Positions 15,202 to 24,031 of a stretch of DNA of 64,000 nt are shown here, piece after piece. Each line of letters starts with the position of its first letter. Position 1 is the stretch's first letter. The notes beneath the pieces are model-generated. The model was not told the DNA's origin and ran no database searches. It saw only the letters and a program-made list of their open reading frames with translations. The DNA comes from Marinobacter confluentis (GTDB taxonomy: Bacteria > Pseudomonadota > Gammaproteobacteria > Pseudomonadales > Oleiphilaceae): contig NZ_SRPF01000004.1 in NCBI RefSeq assembly GCF_004785685.1, positions 1 to 64,000 on the forward strand. The letters run 5' to 3'. The translations under genes were made by a program, and so were the position numbers.

Positions 15202-16314
15202 ATGGCGAAACAGCCATCACTTCTGAAACGCGCTATCTTTCCGCTGATAGCGCTGGTTCCTCTGGTTGCCGCCACGGTGTGGCTGGTGACCGGGGAGCAG
15301 GAGGCCGCAACAGCGGGCAAGAGTCAGGTGCCCGCCGTCGCTGCGCCGACCTCAGAAAACGTTCAGGCACCGACTGCGAACCCGCAGCCGGCTGACCTGG
15401 CGTCGGCCGAGGCAACAGCGATGGTTTCGCACCAGACACCAAAATCCCTGGGTGAAAACCCGTTTGCCCCGTCGCTGTCAGGAACCGACATTGACGGTGC
15501 CCTGAAAGCAGGCCCGGACGGCCAGCTTATTGTGGATCTGGCCACCAAGGATTTTTTCGATTATTTCCTCAACACCGTTGGCGAAGTGTCACCGGAAACC
15601 GCGCTTGCAGAAATTGAAGCCCTGGCCCGGAACAACCTGCCAGCCGAAGCTGCCGAACAGGCCCTGGCGATTCTTGACCAGTACCTGGATTACAAACAGC
15701 AGGCCCTGGAAATGGGAAACCGGTCACTGGACCCAAGCCGCCAGAGTGACCCGGCCTACCAGTTGCAGGTACTGAAATCGGCCCTGGCGGATCTCAAACA
15801 GCTGCGCCGCAATGCCTTTGATCCAGCCACCCACGATGCGTTTTTCGCGCTGGAAGAGGCCTATGGCGAATACACCCTGGCCAGCATCGAAATCCAGCAG
15901 CGGGACGATCTTTCGCTCCAGAGCAAACAGACTCTGCTGAACTGGCATCGTGAGCAATTACCCGCGCAACTGCGCCAGACCGAAACCCGCATGATCAAAG
16001 AAACCGAGGTTGGTCAGCAGCGCCAGGCCGCCATTGCCGAAGCCAGCTCCCCCGACGAAGCCGGAGAGCGGCTACGGGAACTTGGCGTTGATGCCGAGCG
16101 GGCGGATGAGGTGGTCAGCTATCTGCAGGAAAGAGAAAACTTCGATGCCCGGTTCCAGCAATACCAGCAGGCACTCGCCAGCCTGGAAAAGGCCGGCATC
16201 AGCAGTGATGATTTCGATACCCAGCAGAGCGAGTTGTTGCAGCAGCATTTTGACAGCGAACAGACGCGAACCTGGGCGAAACTGAGATCCCTGGATAGCC
16301 AATCACCCCAGTAG
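15202..16314 (+). CDS. lifO: Lipase-specific foldase (lipase secretion chaperone)
   Basis: The 370-aa protein has an N-terminal membrane anchor (residues 11-30), an Ala/Pro-rich variable linker, the conserved SLSGTDIDGAL segment, and at residues 117-128 DFFDYFLNTVGE, the Lif signature (RxxFDYCLSAxGE) in slightly divergent form. The remainder is helical with charged coiled segments. Lif folds its cognate lipase in the periplasm. Three bases separate it from the lipase stop, giving a lipase-foldase operon. Confidence 0.92.
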   Translation: MAKQPSLLKRAIFPLIALVPLVAATVWLVTGEQEAATAGKSQVPAVAAPTSENVQAPTANPQPADLASAEATAMVSHQTPKSLGENPFAPSLSGTDIDGALKAGPDGQLIVDLATKDFFDYFLNTVGEVSPETALAEIEALARNNLPAEAAEQALAILDQYLDYKQQALEMGNRSLDPSRQSDPAYQLQVLKSALADLKQLRRNAFDPATHDAFFALEEAYGEYTLASIEIQQRDDLSLQSKQTLLNWHREQLPAQLRQTETRMIKETEVGQQRQAAIAEASSPDEAGERLRELGVDAERADEVVSYLQERENFDARFQQYQQALASLEKAGISSDDFDTQQSELLQQHFDSEQTRTWAKLRSLDSQSPQ

Positions 16315-16344
16315 AGCCGCAGGCCATGCATCTACCGGTTAGCC

Positions 16345-16385
16345 CCCGGCAAGGTTAGACTGCAGCAGACAATCACCTTGCCGGG
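16345..16385. repeat. 11-bp inverted repeat between foldase and histidine kinase genes
   Basis: CCCGGCAAGGT (16345-16355) and ACCTTGCCGGG (16375-16385) are perfectly complementary around a 19-nt loop. There is no T-run, so it is not a canonical terminator. It ends ten bases before the kinase ATG and could act as a terminator without U-tract, an operator, or a translational hairpin. Confidence 0.5.
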
Positions 16386-16395
16386 CCAGACTTTC

Positions 16396-18129
16396 ATGAC
16401 CATTTCCCAATTGCGGCATCAACAGGCCGTGGGCTTTCGCTGGTTGCGATTCCACCCTGAGCTGGAATCCCGTTACCGCGAAGTGCGGGACCAGAGCATC
16501 CGTGAGCGGGCGCGGCCGGTTTCTGCCAGTGCTCTGGTTCTGTTTCTGGTCTACGCCCTGCTTGATCTGGCAATGATGCCTGACCCCCTTGCCCGTCAGA
16601 CCGTCTTTATCCGCCTGCTGATCACCTGCCCGGCCATTTCCCTGGTTTGGTGGCTGTCCTGGCAACCGCTCAGACCCGGTACTTTTCTGCGGCTTTATGG
16701 CCTGGCCTATCTGGTCGGCGGCCTCAGCGTTGTTGCCATCATCGGCATGGCACGGCTGGCGGACTTTCCCCTGCCCTATGAAGGCATCCTGCTGATGCTG
16801 ATGTTCGGCTATTTTGCCATGGGCATCCCGTTTCGCATGGTATCGGGCCTGTCTCTGATTCTGCTGGTCGCCTACCTGGTCGTGGAATACGCCACGGGGA
16901 TGGCGCCAGACGAACTGGCCATCAACGGCTTTTTCATCATGACCGCCAATATCATCGGGATGGTGGGAAGCTGGTTGAGCGAGCATCGCCAGCGGGCCCA
17001 CTTCCTGGACCGGCAGATGCTTGAAGCCCTGCGGCTTCAGGCCGAACAGGAAAGCGAGCGCAAAACCAGCCTGATCACCATTGCCAGCCACGACCTGCGT
17101 CAGCCCCTGAACATCATCAGCCTGATCCTGGAGAACCTGAGCGACAGCAACCTGCCGGAACACCAGGCAGCGCTGATCACCCGGCTGAAAACCTCGGTCA
17201 CCCATTTCAACGGATTGCTGGCCAGCGTGCTGGATATTTCCCGGCTGCAGGAGGGCATGGTCAAACCCGAGCCCGAACCACTTCGGCCCCGCGATGTTCT
17301 TTCCCAGCTTGCCGAAACCTGTGGTGAGCGGGCCCGTGACCTGGGGGTAAAACTTGAGTTCAGCGACAACGGCCCACACGTCGCGGTGCTTGCGGACCCG
17401 CAGTTGCTGCACCGGATTCTTCAGAACCTGGTATTCAATGCCCTGGACCACAGCGGCGCCGGGCGCATCGAGGTTGAGGCCAACGATGAGAACGGGCAAC
17501 TCGTGTTCGTGGTCAGGGATGACGGCTGCGGTATCGACCAGGCCACCCGGGAAAAAATCTTTGATCCGTTTTTCCGCACCCGCATGGCCAACGATCCCGG
17601 CCTGGGTCTGGGCCTGGCGATTGTCCGGGAACTGTCTGCACTGATGGGGGGAAGCTGCACCCTGGCTCCTGCCACTGGCGAGGGCGGCGCCTGTTTCCGG
17701 GTGTCGCTACCCTGCTGTGGGGTCGAGCACATCGCCACGGTGGAAACCCTGCTGTCTGGCTCTAAAACGGGAGCTCACCCCGAACTGATTCTGGTCGAGG
17801 ATCATAACGAGTCCCGCCACTGGCTGCATCAGATCCTCACCGGGTGGGGTTACCGGGTCGATTCATTTGCCAGTGCCGAGCAAGCCATCGAACACGGCAA
17901 GGCCGGCGCCAACGCCATTCTGATTACTGACCTGCACCTGCCCGCCATGGCCGGGGACCAGCTTTTCCGGGTGCTGACCGACAATCAGGCTATCCTGGGC
18001 GGGGTCATGGTCACCGCAGACACGTCCAGGGCTGAGGGCTACAACCCGTCATCCCGGCTTTGGACGCTGCACAAGCCACTGAAGCCGATGCGCCTGAGGG
18101 CTGCACTTCAGCAACTGACCCGACGATGA
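16396..18129 (+). CDS. Hybrid sensor histidine kinase / response regulator
   Basis: The 577-aa protein has an N-terminal membrane domain of about six helices (residues 43-195) without a large periplasmic sensor; HisKA with SHDLRQPL (phospho-His232); HATPase_c with NALDHSGAG, DDGCGID and GLGLGLAIV; and a C-terminal receiver (VEDHNESRHW, phospho-Asp in ITDLHLP). ATG 16396 is preferred to the TTG at 16378 that gives a slightly longer frame. The convergent NarL-type regulator 10 bp away is a likely partner. The stimulus is unknown. Confidence 0.9.
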   Translation: MTISQLRHQQAVGFRWLRFHPELESRYREVRDQSIRERARPVSASALVLFLVYALLDLAMMPDPLARQTVFIRLLITCPAISLVWWLSWQPLRPGTFLRLYGLAYLVGGLSVVAIIGMARLADFPLPYEGILLMLMFGYFAMGIPFRMVSGLSLILLVAYLVVEYATGMAPDELAINGFFIMTANIIGMVGSWLSEHRQRAHFLDRQMLEALRLQAEQESERKTSLITIASHDLRQPLNIISLILENLSDSNLPEHQAALITRLKTSVTHFNGLLASVLDISRLQEGMVKPEPEPLRPRDVLSQLAETCGERARDLGVKLEFSDNGPHVAVLADPQLLHRILQNLVFNALDHSGAGRIEVEANDENGQLVFVVRDDGCGIDQATREKIFDPFFRTRMANDPGLGLGLAIVRELSALMGGSCTLAPATGEGGACFRVSLPCCGVEHIATVETLLSGSKTGAHPELILVEDHNESRHWLHQILTGWGYRVDSFASAEQAIEHGKAGANAILITDLHLPAMAGDQLFRVLTDNQAILGGVMVTADTSRAEGYNPSSRLWTLHKPLKPMRLRAALQQLTRR

Positions 18130-18139
18130 GTGCGAACGG

Positions 18140-18808
18140 CTAGCGGTTGATCAGCCCGAGGGCGCGAGCCTTGGCAACGCACTCGGTCCGGTTATGGACG
18201 CCAAGATGCACGAATATGGCTTTCAGGTGGGTTTTTACCGTGTGCTCGGTCAGGTCCAGAACCTGGCAGATCCGCTTGTTGGGCAGGCCTTCCGCCAGCA
18301 GGCCAAGAACCTCGAGCTGCCTGGGGGTCAACGAATCAGACTGAACCACGGCAGTCTGCAGTGACGGATAGAACAGCTCACCCTGACTGACCTTGCGGAT
18401 CATCCTGATCAGCGACCGGCGATCGGCCGACTTGGGCAGAAACCCGACAGCCCCGGCGGATCGGGCAGCGCGCACAGAGGTTTCATCTTCACGGCTGGAA
18501 ATGACCACCACCGGAACCGGCAGACCCAGTTTCTCGAGCTCTGCAAACAGTGACAGCCCGGCCTCGCCCTGCAACCCCAGGTCAAGCAGCACCAGCGCCG
18601 TTTCCGGATATTGCCGCAGGTCTTCCACCGCCTCAGCCACTGTGCCGACACAGGCCACCGAGCGGGCCAGAAGTTCTTCTTCCAGAATTGCGGTCAGCCC
18701 GAACAGAAAGAAAGGATGATCATCAACAATCAGTATGCGAGGCAGGGGTTCACCGCGCCCGGTTGCCAGGGCGGTTGTGGCCGACTCGTCAGTCATTCCG
18801 GAATCCAT
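18140..18808 (-). CDS. NarL/LuxR-type response regulator
   Basis: The 222-aa protein has a receiver with acidic pocket DD (29-30) and phospho-Asp76 in LVLLDLGLQG, then a LuxR helix-turn-helix (LTPRQLEVLGLLAEGLPNK, LTEHTVKTHL). Start 18808 is chosen for GGAG six bases upstream; the frame could extend to 18916. It is convergent with the hybrid kinase, suggesting a phosphorelay, though the kinase's own receiver could also be terminal. Confidence 0.88.
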   Translation of the reverse strand: MDSGMTDESATTALATGRGEPLPRILIVDDHPFFLFGLTAILEEELLARSVACVGTVAEAVEDLRQYPETALVLLDLGLQGEAGLSLFAELEKLGLPVPVVVISSREDETSVRAARSAGAVGFLPKSADRRSLIRMIRKVSQGELFYPSLQTAVVQSDSLTPRQLEVLGLLAEGLPNKRICQVLDLTEHTVKTHLKAIFVHLGVHNRTECVAKARALGLINR

Positions 18809-19008
18809 GGGTGTCTCCGCAAACTTTCTGTTCTTGTTTAATGCGGTCCCGACAACTATACGGATCAGTCCGGGAACAAAATGCCGCCTGGTTAACATTT
18901 TTGTGACGCAGATCAAGGTTTGCCAGCAAACCCGGCACGAATTCGTAGAAAGGTGACACCATCGCTATACTGAATTGAGGCCATCTCTGTCGTTTACCCG
19001 GTGATTTT

Positions 19009-19764
19009 ATGTTGTTTCGCAATATCTTACTGGCCCCCCTCCTGACTCTTACCCTGGGCGCCGTGGCCGTGAGTGTTCATGCTGAACAACCGGTGATAGA
19101 GGTCGTTACCTCTGAATACCCGCCCTACGAATATCTCCGTGACGGTGAAGTCGTCGGCGACGACACCCGCATCATCCGGCGGGTTCTGGCGGAGATGGGT
19201 TACCAGGCAAATATCCGCATTCTGCCCTGGGCACGGGCGGAACAACTGGCCAGAAACGGCCGGGCCGATATGCTTTATTCCCTGACATTCTCGGAAACCC
19301 GTGACCGGCACTACTATTTCACCGCGCCGATCAACGCCGCCCAGGACGTTTTTTACAAACGCCGGAACCACGATCTGCAATGGCAGACACTGGATGACCT
19401 GGCCGGTCTCAACTTTGGCCTGTCGGCCGCCTACAGCTATGCCCCGGAGTTCATGGACTGGCTGTTCGACGGCAATGCCCGTATGACCAAGATCACCCAC
19501 GAAAAGCCGGAACTGACCGGTCTGCGCCTGGTCGGCCTCGGCCGGATTGACCTGTTTATCTGCGAGCTGTCGGTATGCGATTATCTGCTTGAGCAGAACG
19601 TTTCGCAGCATCAGGAACTGGCCAACGTCGAGCGGATGGCCGGTGATGTCGGGCCCGAACGCAGCTTTCGCGCAGCGTTTTCACGTAAGCTGCCCAATGG
19701 CCGGGAGCTGCGAGACGAATTCAACGCTGCCCTCAAGAAAATCCGCGCATCCGCGAGCAACTGA
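19009..19764 (+). CDS. Periplasmic solute-binding protein, family 3 (amino acid type)
   Basis: The 251-aa precursor has a signal peptide (LLTLTLGAVAVSVHA, cleavage near 25) and the SBP_bac_3 opening VVTSEYPPYEYLRDGEVVG, then RRVLAEMGYQANIRILPWARA and SLTFSETRDRHYYFTAP. No permease or ATPase gene follows; a cytoplasmic aminotransferase begins 21 bp downstream. It may be an orphan receptor or sensor-type protein. Ligand unknown. Confidence 0.85.
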   Translation: MLFRNILLAPLLTLTLGAVAVSVHAEQPVIEVVTSEYPPYEYLRDGEVVGDDTRIIRRVLAEMGYQANIRILPWARAEQLARNGRADMLYSLTFSETRDRHYYFTAPINAAQDVFYKRRNHDLQWQTLDDLAGLNFGLSAAYSYAPEFMDWLFDGNARMTKITHEKPELTGLRLVGLGRIDLFICELSVCDYLLEQNVSQHQELANVERMAGDVGPERSFRAAFSRKLPNGRELRDEFNAALKKIRASASN

Positions 19765-19785
19765 TTTCAACCTAAGACCGGGACA

Positions 19786-21081
19786 ATGGATATCCACAAC
19801 GATCATCGCTACGCCATCAATCTCAATGTCCGGGGCATTCAGCCATCGGCGACCCTGCGCATTAACGAAACCAGCAACCAGCTCAGGGCCGAGGGCCGTG
19901 ACATCATCAAACTGGGCCTTGGCCAGTCGCCTTTTCCCGTGCCTGAGCGTGTGGTTGAGGCGTTGCGCAACCACGCCCACGAAAAGGACTACCTGCCGGT
20001 CAAGGGCCTGAAGCCTCTGCGCGAGGCCATATCCCGCTATATCAACCGGCGCGAGCAGATGCGCTCAACCTGGGAAGACGTACTGATCGGCCCGGGTTCG
20101 AAAGAGCTGCTGTTCATGCTGCAACTGGCCTACTACGGCGACCTGCTGATCCCGCGGCCAAGCTGGGTGTCCTACGCACCCCAGGCAAGGATTATCGGGC
20201 GCTCCGTGCACTGGCTGCCCACCCACGGGGAAAACAACTGGCAGCTCACCGCCGAGGAACTGGACATTGTTTGCCGTGACGATCCGTCGCGCCCGCGTAT
20301 CCTGATTCTGAACTACCCGTCCAACCCCACTGGCTGCACCTACACCGAAGACCAGTTGCTGGAACTGGCCCATGTTGCCCGCAAATACAGAATCATCCTG
20401 CTGTCAGATGAGATCTACGGCGAAGTGCATTTCGAGGGCAGGCACAAATCCATCGCCCGCTACTATCCGGAAGGCACCATTGTCAGTACCGGGCTGAGCA
20501 AGTGGGCCGGTGCCGGCGGCTGGCGCCTGGGCACCTTCATTTTCCCGCCGGAACTGCGGCCGCTGCAGGACGCCATGGCGATCATCGCCAGCGAGACCTA
20601 CACCGCCACCAGCGCCCCGATTCAGCATGCCGCTATCGCCGCCTTTGATGGCGGCCCGGACCTGGACGAATACCTGAAACAGTCCCGGCGGGTCCTTAAA
20701 GTCGTGGGTGAATATCTGCACAAGCGGCTGACTGCCATGGGCGCCGTTGTCCAGAAACCGGAAGGCGCCTTTTACCTGTTCCCAGATTTCTCCGGCTTCC
20801 GGGAGGCACTGGCCGGTCGGGACATCAAGACCAGCCAGGCTCTGTGCCAGGCCCTGCTGGAAGACACTGGCGTCGCCATTCTGCCTGCCAGCGACTTCGG
20901 CTTTGTGCCGGACCACCTGGGCGCCCGGCTGGCGTTCGTGGATTTCGACGGTGCCGTGGCTCTGGATCTGGCCGGCGGCCAATACGCCGACCGGGCACTG
21001 GACGACAGTTTTGTGGAAGAAGCCTGCCCACGGCTGGTGACTGCCATGGATAAAATGGCCCATTGGCTGGAGGATCTTTGA
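19786..21081 (+). CDS. Class I/II PLP-dependent aminotransferase
   Basis: The 431-aa enzyme shows the aspartate-aminotransferase fold type I signatures: GLGQSPFPVP, NYPSNPTG, the SDEIYGEVHF loop, and the Schiff-base lysine Lys239 in STGLSKWAGAGGWRLG. It is middle gene of a three-gene operon with a solute-binding protein and an inositol-monophosphatase-like enzyme; its stop overlaps the next ATG. Substrate cannot be assigned. Confidence 0.88.
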   Translation: MDIHNDHRYAINLNVRGIQPSATLRINETSNQLRAEGRDIIKLGLGQSPFPVPERVVEALRNHAHEKDYLPVKGLKPLREAISRYINRREQMRSTWEDVLIGPGSKELLFMLQLAYYGDLLIPRPSWVSYAPQARIIGRSVHWLPTHGENNWQLTAEELDIVCRDDPSRPRILILNYPSNPTGCTYTEDQLLELAHVARKYRIILLSDEIYGEVHFEGRHKSIARYYPEGTIVSTGLSKWAGAGGWRLGTFIFPPELRPLQDAMAIIASETYTATSAPIQHAAIAAFDGGPDLDEYLKQSRRVLKVVGEYLHKRLTAMGAVVQKPEGAFYLFPDFSGFREALAGRDIKTSQALCQALLEDTGVAILPASDFGFVPDHLGARLAFVDFDGAVALDLAGGQYADRALDDSFVEEACPRLVTAMDKMAHWLEDL

Positions 21082-21896
21082 TGGCCGACCTGGCCGAAAT
21101 CGCGGATTTTACCGAACAGCTGGCCCAAAAGGCCGGCGAACTGATCCGCCATGAGCGTGAGCAGAACATCCTTCGCACCGACTACAAACAGCAGACCGAG
21201 CTGGTTACCCATGCGGATGTGATGGCAGACGAGATGATCACCGCCGCCATCCGCGAGCGATTCCCGGAGCACCGGATCCTGTCCGAAGAAACCATGCCCG
21301 ACCTGCAACAGGCCGAGCAATTGGACACACCTTTGTGGATCATCGACCCCATCGACGGCACCGTGAACTACGCCTACGGCCACCCCCAGGTCGCGGTGTC
21401 CATAGCCTACGCCGAAAAAGGCCGGGTTCAGGTCGGTGTGGTGCATGCGCCTTTTTCCCGGGAAACCTTCCGGGCGGTACGTGGCGAGGGTTCAACGCTG
21501 AACGGTGAAGCCATCCGGCACAGCGGTGCTACCGTACCCCGGCAGTCCCTGTTCGCGACAGGATTCCCCTACCATAAAGACGGTCTGGAGCCGCTGGTCA
21601 ATCGTCTGAATGCGATGATTCACCAGTGCCGTGACCTGCGCCGCATCGGCTCGGCGGCATTGGATATCTGCTGGGTGGCCTGCGGGCGGCTGGACATCTA
21701 CTACGAGAACGTCAGCCCCTGGGATTTTGCCGCTGCGCGATTGATTGCCCTGGAAGCCGGCGCTACGGCCGGGCATTTCAGCGAGGTGCCTGACGGTATG
21801 CCAGCGGATCTGTGGGGGCGGGATATTCTGATTTCGGCACCGGCGGTCTGGGAGCCGGTGCGTGAAATCCTCCGAAAAGCGTCAGGCTACTACTAA
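21081..21896 (+). CDS. Inositol monophosphatase family protein
   Basis: The 271-aa protein has the metal-binding motifs ILSEET, DPIDGTVNYAYG (canonical DPxDGTxN) and WDFAAARLIALEAG of the lithium-sensitive phosphatase family. It may act on inositol phosphate, 3'-phosphoadenosine phosphate or another sugar phosphate. Start is the ATG that overlaps the aminotransferase stop (TGATG). It ends in a 4-bp overlap with the convergent slmA. Confidence 0.88.
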   Translation: MADLAEIADFTEQLAQKAGELIRHEREQNILRTDYKQQTELVTHADVMADEMITAAIRERFPEHRILSEETMPDLQQAEQLDTPLWIIDPIDGTVNYAYGHPQVAVSIAYAEKGRVQVGVVHAPFSRETFRAVRGEGSTLNGEAIRHSGATVPRQSLFATGFPYHKDGLEPLVNRLNAMIHQCRDLRRIGSAALDICWVACGRLDIYYENVSPWDFAAARLIALEAGATAGHFSEVPDGMPADLWGRDILISAPAVWEPVREILRKASGYY

Positions 21897-22480
21897 GCCC
21901 AGACGCCCTTGGCCACGGACGGCCAGCATTCATCGAAATCGGCGGAGGGTTTGCGGGCGAACGCCGACCGGATAAACCGCTGGATGCGGCCTTCCAGAAA
22001 CACCATCACCCAATCGGCCCCACGCACGGCGCTGGTGTGGAACCTCAGCCCCTGGCGGATTTCCCCTTCCTTTATGATCTGGCGTATCTGGGTTTCCAGG
22101 CGCTCGAAAAACTGGGAGGCGCGACTACGCAGGGCGTCGTTCTCGCCCATCAGGGCGTCGCCGGTCAGTACCGTGCACAGGCCGGGATTGCGCTCAGCGA
22201 AGATCAGTACCAGGTGTACCAGCTGTTGCAGCCGCACCCGCCCGTCATCCTGTTCCTGAAGGATTGTCTGGCAGCGGGTGAACACGGCATCTTCGGCAAA
22301 CTCCACCAGTGCCTCGAACATTTTCCGTTTACTGGGAAAGTGCCGATACAGCGCAGCTTCGGTAACGCCCACAGACTTTGCCAGGCCCGCCGTGGTGATT
22401 CGCGCCCCCGGGTCTTTTTCCAGCATTTCCAACAAGGCCTGCAGGATGGCATCTCGACGGCTTGGAGTCTGGTCGCTCAT
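21893..22480 (-). CDS. slmA: Nucleoid occlusion factor SlmA
   Basis: The 195-aa TetR-family protein has helix-turn-helix ITTAGLAKSVGVTEAALYRH and FPSKRKMFEALVEF, followed by ERNPGLCTVLTGDALM and RIQRFIRSAF, a close match to SlmA of gammaproteobacteria. SlmA bound to its DNA sites blocks FtsZ assembly over the nucleoid. It is last in a long minus-strand run from lptD, 23 bp after thiG. Confidence 0.9.
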   Translation of the reverse strand: MSDQTPSRRDAILQALLEMLEKDPGARITTAGLAKSVGVTEAALYRHFPSKRKMFEALVEFAEDAVFTRCQTILQEQDDGRVRLQQLVHLVLIFAERNPGLCTVLTGDALMGENDALRSRASQFFERLETQIRQIIKEGEIRQGLRFHTSAVRGADWVMVFLEGRIQRFIRSAFARKPSADFDECWPSVAKGVWA

Positions 22481-22503
22481 AGGGCTTTAGTACCAGCGCC
22501 TGG

Positions 22504-23313
22504 TTAAAAGAAAGTGCCATCCAGCGGTGACGACGCGCTGGCATAGAGTTTTTTCGGCATACGGCCGGCAAGATAGGCGTGCCGCCCGGATTCAATGGCC
22601 AGGCGCATGGCCCGGGCCATGCGGATCGGATCCTGGGCCTGGGCGATGGCGGTATTCATCAGTACGCCGTCACAACCCAGCTCCATCGCCAGCGTGGCGT
22701 CAGACGCAGTCCCAACACCGGCGTCCACCAGTACCGGCACCCTGGCATTTTCAACAATCAACCGGATGTTGTAACGGTTCTGGATACCGAGGCCCGAGCC
22801 GATCGGGGCGCCCAGCGGCATAATGGCGATGCAGCCCATTTCCTCAAGGCGCTTGGCCAGAAGCGGATCGTCCGAGCAGTACACCATGACCTGGAAGCCG
22901 TCCTTGATCAGCGCTTCGGCAGCCACCAGGGTTTCGGTCATGTTCGGGTAAAGGGTTTTTTCCTCACCCAACACTTCCAGTTTTACCAGGTCGTGGCCGT
23001 CAAGCAGTTCACGGGCCAGTTTGCAGGTGCGGATGGCATCTTTGGCGGTGTAGCAGCCGGCAGTGTTAGGCAGCATGGTATAAGAATTCGGCGACACCAC
23101 GTCCAGCAGGCTGGGTTCATCCGGATTCTGGCCAAGATTGGTGCGGCGTACGGCAAAGGTGACAATCTCGGCGCCACTGGTTTCGATGGCGTGGCCGGTT
23201 TCGCTCAGGTCACGGTATTTGCCAGTGCCAACCAGCAGCCGTGAATTATAGACTTTGCCTGCAATTTCCAGTGGCTTGTCTTCTGGAAGGGGTCTTTCGG
23301 GCTGTTCGCTCAT
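22504..23313 (-). CDS. thiG: Thiazole synthase ThiG
   Basis: The 269-aa TIM-barrel enzyme makes the thiazole phosphate of thiamine from deoxyxylulose phosphate, ThiS-thiocarboxylate and dehydroglycine. Visible motifs include [10 protein letters not shown], the catalytic lysine region [29 protein letters not shown] and [19 protein letters not shown]. It follows thiS by 69 bp. No TPP riboswitch was seen near this pair. Confidence 0.95.
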   Translation of the reverse strand: MSEQPERPLPEDKPLEIAGKVYNSRLLVGTGKYRDLSETGHAIETSGAEIVTFAVRRTNLGQNPDEPSLLDVVSPNSYTMLPNTAGCYTAKDAIRTCKLARELLDGHDLVKLEVLGEEKTLYPNMTETLVAAEALIKDGFQVMVYCSDDPLLAKRLEEMGCIAIMPLGAPIGSGLGIQNRYNIRLIVENARVPVLVDAGVGTASDATLAMELGCDGVLMNTAIAQAQDPIRMARAMRLAIESGRHAYLAGRMPKKLYASASSPLDGTFF

Positions 23314-23382
23314 GCTTGTACCTTGAATATGGTTGAATAAACGCGACTGAATTCATGCTCGGCCGGTGCGCCAGGCGGGGCT

Positions 23383-23583
23383 TTATCCACCACCGATAGC
23401 GTGAACAACCTCTACCCGGTCGCCATCGCTCAGGCTGAAACTGGGGTGTTCGCTGCGGGGCACTATGTCTTCGTTCACCTCGACCGCCAGCCTTTTCCCT
23501 TCCAGCGCCATCCGCTGGATCAGGTCGGATATGGTTGCACCTTCACCAAATTCCATGGACTCGCCATTTACCTGAATCTGCAT
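23383..23583 (-). CDS. thiS: Sulfur carrier protein ThiS
   Basis: The 66-aa ubiquitin-like protein has MQIQVNGE at the start and the essential C-terminal Gly-Gly (VVHAIGGG), which is adenylated and thiocarboxylated to deliver sulfur to ThiG. It lies just upstream of thiG in the same operon. Confidence 0.95.
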   Translation of the reverse strand: MQIQVNGESMEFGEGATISDLIQRMALEGKRLAVEVNEDIVPRSEHPSFSLSDGDRVEVVHAIGGG

Positions 23584-23608
23584 ATGTTTTCCTGTCTGTA
23601 TCTGCCAG

Positions 23609-24031
23609 CTATGTCTGCCGGGGCTGCTTCAACGCGGCAACAATCAGCAGCGCCCAGCCCACAATGAAACACACGCCACCCATGGGCGTAACCGGGCCGA
23701 GCCAGCTCATTTCGGTCAGTACCAGCAGGTACAGACTGCCACTGAACAGCACAATACCGGCCGCGAAAAAGCCTGCGGCCAGGGCTAAAAGCCTGCCACG
23801 CACAATCCCCACGCCAGAAACCAGAGCCACCAGAATCAGGGCAAGAGAGTGGTTCATCTGATAAGTGACGGCGGTCTGGAAAACTTCAAGCCCTCGGGGG
23901 CTGAGCACTGACCGCAAACCATGGGCTCCGAAAGCTCCGGCCATGACGGCGGTCATTGCAAGCGCCGCCCCCAGAATCAGGGGCCAGAGTAGCATGGTCC
24001 GGGCAGCACCAGCGGTGTCAGGAGCAGTCAC
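23609..24031 (-). CDS. DUF423 family membrane protein (YgdD-like)
   Basis: The 140-aa protein has four hydrophobic helices and the conserved GAFGAHGLRSVLSPRGLEVF, YQMNHSLALI and GPVTPMGGVCFIVGWALL of DUF423. The GTG start at 24031 overlaps the end of apaH by 14 bp; ATG at residue 13 is an alternative. Function is unknown. Confidence 0.85.
   Translation of the reverse strand: MTAPDTAGAARTMLLWPLILGAALAMTAVMAGAFGAHGLRSVLSPRGLEVFQTAVTYQMNHSLALILVALVSGVGIVRGRLLALAAGFFAAGIVLFSGSLYLLVLTEMSWLGPVTPMGGVCFIVGWALLIVAALKQPRQT

Noticed and set aside
16339..17499. 386-codon minus-strand frame opposite the hybrid kinase
   Set aside because: It is antisense to conserved HisKA/HATPase motifs and has a low-complexity product.
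23314..23382. TPP riboswitch upstream of thiG
   Set aside because: The 69-bp gap lies between thiS and thiG, is too short for the fold and shows no THI-box motif.
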